From positions 1-8,729 of the forward strand of contig CANQAO010000044.1 of assembly GCA_947589375.1 (NCBI GenBank): 8,729 nucleotides of DNA. Direction: 5' to 3'. The stretch is from an uncultured Bacilli bacterium (GTDB taxonomy: Bacteria; Bacillota_I; Bacilli_A; RF39; UBA660). Of the stretch, positions 6,106 through 8,729 are shown piece after piece; positions within the stretch are counted from its first letter, which is position 1, and each line of letters opens with the position of its first letter. The translations under genes were made by a program, and so were the position numbers. The notes below the pieces were generated by a model. The model searched no databases. It saw only the letters and a list, made by a program, of their open reading frames with translations, and was not told where the DNA came from.

Positions 6106-6744
6106 TTTGCGGCGAATTTTTGTTAAAGCTTTTTTTTCACGTCTAGAAACGTCCACTTGACTAAGACCTAAATTATTCGCTACTTCCATTTGCGTCATAT
6201 CCGCATAATATCTTTCAAACATAATAGTTCGTTCCGGCTCTTCTAAATTTTCAAGTTCAGTTTTTAGTAAAATCAAAGCATCGATATCCATCTCCGGCGC
6301 TTTAATAATTTCTTCTAACAGCATATTAGTGTCACCGATATTACTATCGATACTATTAACGACAACATTAGAATTTAAAATTTCTTCTAGTTCTAAAAGT
6401 GGTACTTCTAAATAGGCACTTAATTCACTATTGGTAGGTTCCCGCATTAAAGACTGCGTTAACTTTTCACGAGCTTTTTCAATTTTGTTTTTTAAAGTAT
6501 TAATTTCCTTACTGATTTTTACCTTTTTGTCTTTTCGAATAACCTCGCGCATTTCCCCTAAGATATAGGCATACGCATATGTCGTAAATTTCGTACCTTT
6601 AGTTTCATCAAACTTATAATAAGCATCGATCATGCCTTTAAAACCAGCTTGAATTAAATCCTCTTTATCAGCATAATATGGGAAATAGTTAGCTAGTTTA
6701 TATATTAACTTCTCATTTTCACAAATTGTTTTAGTAAGTTCCAT
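6085..6744 (-). CDS. Sigma factor of the SigF/SigB/SigG class
   Basis: A 219-residue sigma-70-family protein with regions 2, 3 and 4. Region 2 (about residues 10-78) includes DLIQAGFKGMIDAYYKFD and TKFTTYAYAYILGEMREVIRKD, which cover core binding, -10 recognition and melting. Region 3 (about 80-125) includes REPTNSELSAYL. Region 4 (about 160-214) has the helix-turn-helix TQMEVANNLGLSQVDVSRREKKAL, close to the SQVQVSRLEKK seen in SigF and relatives. Region 1 is absent and the N-terminus is short, as in alternative sigma factors. AAGGAGG precedes ATG 6744. It follows a STAS gene by 14 nt, echoing spoIIAA-spoIIAB-sigF and the rsb operon, but no kinase anti-sigma gene is present. Whether it serves sporulation, stress or another programme cannot be told from this window; SigF/SigB/SigG assignment is by class only. 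Confidence 0.88.
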   Translation of the reverse strand: MELTKTICENEKLIYKLANYFPYYADKEDLIQAGFKGMIDAYYKFDETKGTKFTTYAYAYILGEMREVIRKDKKVKISKEINTLKNKIEKAREKLTQSLMREPTNSELSAYLEVPLLELEEILNSNVVVNSIDSNIGDTNMLLEEIIKAPEMDIDALILLKTELENLEEPERTIMFERYYADMTQMEVANNLGLSQVDVSRREKKALTKIRRKLTFDHN

Positions 6745-6758
6745 GTTTCTTCCTCCTT

Positions 6759-7100
6759 TTATGAATTAATGATTTTAATGGCCGTCAGTTCATCCGTGAC
6801 CACTTCATTTTTTTGAAATGAAGGTTGCAGTTTTTTAACGATTTTTTGATTATCTAGCACGCAGATAAAACTTTGACCATGATTACGTTTACATAAATTA
6901 AAACTTTTAAGTAATGCATGTTTCCCATAATTATCGATGTCTTCTAGTTCACTGACATTAAAGACAATATTTTTAATGCCCGCTTTTTCTTGAAATTTTA
7001 AAACTTCGTTATTTAATTTAACAATGTTCATCTTATTTAAAATGCCTTTCAGCCGGACAAACAAAATTCCTTTAATTGGTCTAATATCTATGGTTAGCAT
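6759..7100 (-). CDS. STAS-domain anti-sigma factor antagonist-like protein with altered switch site
   Basis: A 113-residue single STAS domain, the size of SpoIIAA/RsbV. It has the expected order: strands ILFVRLKGIL near residues 12-21, then NIVFNVSELEDIDNYG (44-59) leading into the switch helix, then FICVLDNQ. In SpoIIAA the loop reads DSSG, and Ser58 is phosphorylated by the SpoIIAB kinase to control binding. Here the same loop reads DNYG (56-59), with Tyr at position 58, so serine phosphorylation there is impossible. GGGTGAGG lies just ahead of ATG 7100. The gene sits 13 nt after the 401-aa membrane protein and 14 nt before the sigma factor, so the three are almost certainly one transcript. 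STAS identity rests on length, strand pattern and context. Mode of action without the usual kinase is unknown. Confidence 0.75.
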   Translation of the reverse strand: MLTIDIRPIKGILFVRLKGILNKMNIVKLNNEVLKFQEKAGIKNIVFNVSELEDIDNYGKHALLKSFNLCKRNHGQSFICVLDNQKIVKKLQPSFQKNEVVTDELTAIKIINS

Positions 7101-7113
7101 ATCCTCACCCTAT

Positions 7114-8319
7114 TTATACTCTAGCACACTCTTTTTTATTTTTATATAGTTTCGACAAAACTAGAATTAATATGACGAAAATTAAAAACCATGGAAAATA
7201 TAAGTATAAAGATAAATCCTTATTTTTTAGTGTTTCTTGATTGCCTTTAACTTTCACTGGATAGTAACTTTGATAACTAGATGAATTATCTTGGCATGTT
7301 AATGTGGCCTTTGAATTATTTAAAGGCTTAGAAGACTTAATTTTAGGATTATTTAAAGGCTTAGGAGTCATAATTTTAGAATTATTTACTGGTCTTATGG
7401 ATTTTAACTCATTAATTTGAACTTCTGGCACAATCGACCTAACTCTTTTCGCATAATAATCTTTATATAAAGTTTCATCTTGATAAATATAGTCTTCATA
7501 AGCTTCGGTTAAATATTCATCATAATATATTCGGTTAAATCTATAAAGATGGTATAACAAATCTTTATAATGGTATAAAGTCACTTCTTCAATTCTTTTT
7601 AAAACCGAAGTTTCGGCCATTTTTGAAGACGAATAAAAATCTTCCCAAGCATTATAATATGAACTAGCGTTCATTCCTTTCCAAAGTACATCGGTCTCAC
7701 CAGTATACGTTAAAGTTTCAAAAGTATATTCTTCATCATCATAACCACAAATAAGATTAAACTTTGATTCATTTATAGTGCCCGAAAGCCATTTAAAATT
7801 TAAAGTTAAATATTGAATGTTAATTTTTTGATTAAAGTACAAGATGATTTTATCTTTTTTCTTTAAAATATCACTATCATTAGTTTTTTCCATTTCATAG
7901 TCTAGTTTTTCACCATTATAATACACTTCAAAGTTATTGATACTAGCGTTTTTACCATTACATACTAATTCTAGATAATTGATATCTTTAACTTTACGAT
8001 AGTGATACCCTTTAACTGATTCGATAATACGATTATCAGCTTCTAATGGTTTATCTGGACTTAAAGCGGAAAACCCATTATCGATAAAATCATCTTTATC
8101 GATATAAGGATACTCTAAAGTACTATTTTCACTATAAGGACCTAACTCTTTTTCTAGCTTATAGTATTTATACCTCCTTTCTGTTTTGACGTCTGTTAAT
8201 TCATTACTTTCGATATATTCATCGGTAAAGTCACTATAATCAGAATAATCTGTATATTCTAAAGCCAAACATTTACCCCATGAACACAGCAAAATAATGA
8301 GTAACCAAATTTTTTTCAT
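7114..8319 (-). CDS. Unrecognised secreted protein with C-terminal membrane anchor
   Basis: A 401-residue protein of no family I recognise. It starts with a signal peptide (MKKIWLLIILLCSWGKCLA, cut probably near residue 19) and ends with a membrane helix (about 373-389) and a short basic tail (KLYKNKKECARV). It should therefore be anchored with most of the chain outside and only about a dozen residues in the cytoplasm. The outside part is very rich in Tyr, Asp and Glu (for example YTDYSDYSDFTDEYIE at 22-37). It has a probable beta-rich middle (about 100-210), then a Tyr-rich helical stretch (240-295). A linker with three imperfect 11-residue repeats of the K-P-L-N-N-S-K type (309-341) joins it to the anchor. 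AGGAGG lies 5 nt ahead of ATG 8319. It heads the operon with the STAS protein and sigma factor, so a surface sensor or structural product of the same programme is plausible but unproven. Confidence 0.8.
   Translation of the reverse strand: MKKIWLLIILLCSWGKCLALEYTDYSDYSDFTDEYIESNELTDVKTERRYKYYKLEKELGPYSENSTLEYPYIDKDDFIDNGFSALSPDKPLEADNRIIESVKGYHYRKVKDINYLELVCNGKNASINNFEVYYNGEKLDYEMEKTNDSDILKKKDKIILYFNQKINIQYLTLNFKWLSGTINESKFNLICGYDDEEYTFETLTYTGETDVLWKGMNASSYYNAWEDFYSSSKMAETSVLKRIEEVTLYHYKDLLYHLYRFNRIYYDEYLTEAYEDYIYQDETLYKDYYAKRVRSIVPEVQINELKSIRPVNNSKIMTPKPLNNPKIKSSKPLNNSKATLTCQDNSSSYQSYYPVKVKGNQETLKNKDLSLYLYFPWFLIFVILILVLSKLYKNKKECARV
7313..7411. repeat. Three imperfect 33-bp tandem repeats in the membrane-proximal linker
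   Basis: Units start at 7313, 7346 and 7379 on the plus strand with GAATTATTTAAAGGCTTAG, GGATTATTTAAAGGCTTAG and GAATTATTTACTGGTCTTA. They keep the reading frame and encode the R/K-P-V/L-N-N-S/P-K repeats. The first two are nearly identical for their first 19 bases; the third is diverged. Repeat number could vary between strains and change the stalk length. Confidence 0.8.
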
Positions 8320-8352
8320 TTTCTCCTCCTTTCTAGCCCCTTCATATAAAAC

Positions 8353-8376
8353 ATACCCTAAAAGTACCCCAAATTC
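8353..8376 (-). promoter_or_regulatory. Possible alternative-sigma promoter (GGGTAT) of the sigma operon
   Basis: On the minus strand GGGTAT (8358-8353) equals the known -10 consensus of SigB-type promoters, and GGGGTAC (8370-8364) lies one helical turn upstream. A start near 8346 would suit the ATG at 8319. A -35 resembling GTTTAA is not present at the expected distance, and no sigma-A pair is seen in the 200-bp gap either. Offered as a candidate only. Confidence 0.3.
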
Positions 8377-8479
8377 CTTCTTTTTTTTCTAAATTTTTAA
8401 AATTTCCTTTTTTGCACTTTTTTTCATGCGAATTTCCCGTTTTTGAATATCAAAAAATACAAATTTGTCATTTTTGCAT
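8371..8479. repeat. Degenerate ~30-bp periodic AATTTCC motif in the intergenic gap
   Basis: On the plus strand AAATTCC (8371), AATTTCC (8401), AATTTCC (8431) and AATTTG (8462) recur at 30, 30 and 31 bp, each followed by a T-run and often GCA or GAA. A 17-bp palindrome TTTTTGA-ATA-TCAAAAA (8440-8456) and the 10-bp palindrome ACAAATTTGT (8459-8468) fall inside. No gene is visible in 8320-8519. In such AT-rich DNA the regularity could be accidental. Confidence 0.35.
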
Positions 8480-8513
8480 AAAAAATAATGCAAACTTATC
8501 TGCATTATTTTTT
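8480..8513 (-). terminator. Hairpin terminator of the Rpn-like gene
   Basis: A perfect 13-bp stem (8480-8492 with 8501-8513; minus-strand arms AAAAAATAATGCA and TGCATTATTTTTT) around an 8-nt loop, starting 6 nt after the stop codon. On the minus strand the right arm ends in six Ts. The A/T flanks also allow it to work in the other direction. Confidence 0.8.
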
Positions 8514-8519
8514 ATAATA

Positions 8520-8729
8520 TTATTTTAAACTTTCAATTGTTTGTTTAGATAAACCAGTAGCTTTGGTTATCGTGGAAATATCCATTTTTAAATTAAGCAT
8601 ATTTTTAGCTATTTCTAAACTTCTTTGCTTAATACCCTGACTAATACCTTGTTTAATACCATGTTCTTTGCCTCTTGTATATCTTGTTTCAGCCCATATC
8701 TCAGCTTCATTTTCAATCGCGGCCATCTC
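8520..8729 (-). CDS. Rpn/PD-(D/E)XK nuclease transposase-family protein, C-terminal fragment
   Basis: The frame is open to the window edge, so the first visible Met (8726) is probably internal and the nuclease domain lies outside. The seen part, about 70 residues, matches the typical tail of Rpn-like recombination-promoting nucleases and related transposase-family proteins. It has a WAETRYTRGKEHG stretch, Gly-Ile-Lys-Gln repeats, then a small helix-turn-helix-like ending (AKNMLNLKMDISTITKATGLSKQTIESL). These proteins are common in multiple copies in gut Bacillota and have been linked to RecA-independent DNA exchange. The family call rests on the tail alone; catalytic residues cannot be inspected. 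A terminator follows the stop codon. Confidence 0.75.
   Translation of the reverse strand, partial: EMAAIENEAEIWAETRYTRGKEHGIKQGISQGIKQRSLEIAKNMLNLKMDISTITKATGLSKQTIESLK
8625..8660. repeat. Three 12-bp repeats coding for GIKQ/GISQ/GIKQ
   Basis: Plus-strand units TTGCTTAATACC, CTGACTAATACC and TTGTTTAATACC encode the Gly-Ile-(Lys/Ser)-Gln repeats of the Rpn-like tail. Such repeats vary in number among members of this family. Confidence 0.75.

Overview
The window is AT-rich and almost entirely coded on the minus strand. Strong Shine-Dalgarno sites (AGGAGG, AAGGAGG), sigma-A-type promoters (TTGACA/TATAAT) and protein families close to Bacillota relatives point to a low-GC member of class Bacilli, probably an uncultured gut lineage. 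Tryptophan is read from TGG and one gene stops at TGA, so the standard bacterial code fits and a Mycoplasma-type code is not needed. The taxonomic placement is inference; no rRNA or tRNA gene is present.

Transcription runs from high to low coordinates. At 8520-8729 is the C-terminal end of an Rpn/PD-(D/E)XK transposase-family protein, closed by a hairpin terminator. Next, 8319-6085 looks like one operon: an unrecognised secreted, membrane-anchored protein (401 aa), a STAS anti-sigma-factor-antagonist-like protein, and a SigF/SigB/SigG-class sigma factor. A type IV prepilin-like gene (6058-5642) follows with its own good promoter inside the end of the sigma gene and a strong terminator over its stop codon. 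The usual third member of such a sigma module, the SpoIIAB/RsbW-type kinase anti-sigma factor, is not here, and the STAS protein has Tyr where SpoIIAA has its phosphorylated Ser58.

Then comes topA (5480-3450) with its own promoter and a terminator at its stop codon. A second promoter just behind that terminator drives a DNA-maintenance-flavoured operon (3388-535): an unknown 261-aa protein with a C-terminal QLELF sequence resembling a sliding-clamp-binding motif, a XerC-like tyrosine recombinase, a PfkB-family sugar/nucleoside kinase, and a stand-alone Smr-domain protein that overlaps the kinase gene. topA close to xerC is a known Bacilli arrangement.

At the left edge begins a secreted surface protein (399 to beyond 1). 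Its promoter is a perfect TTGACA and TATAAT separated by 18 bp, and ten of those 18 bp are an uninterrupted G tract. This is the classic architecture of a slipped-strand phase-variable promoter. Two palindromes with the same core lie just upstream. This promoter and the kinase-less sigma module are the two most interesting parts of the window.
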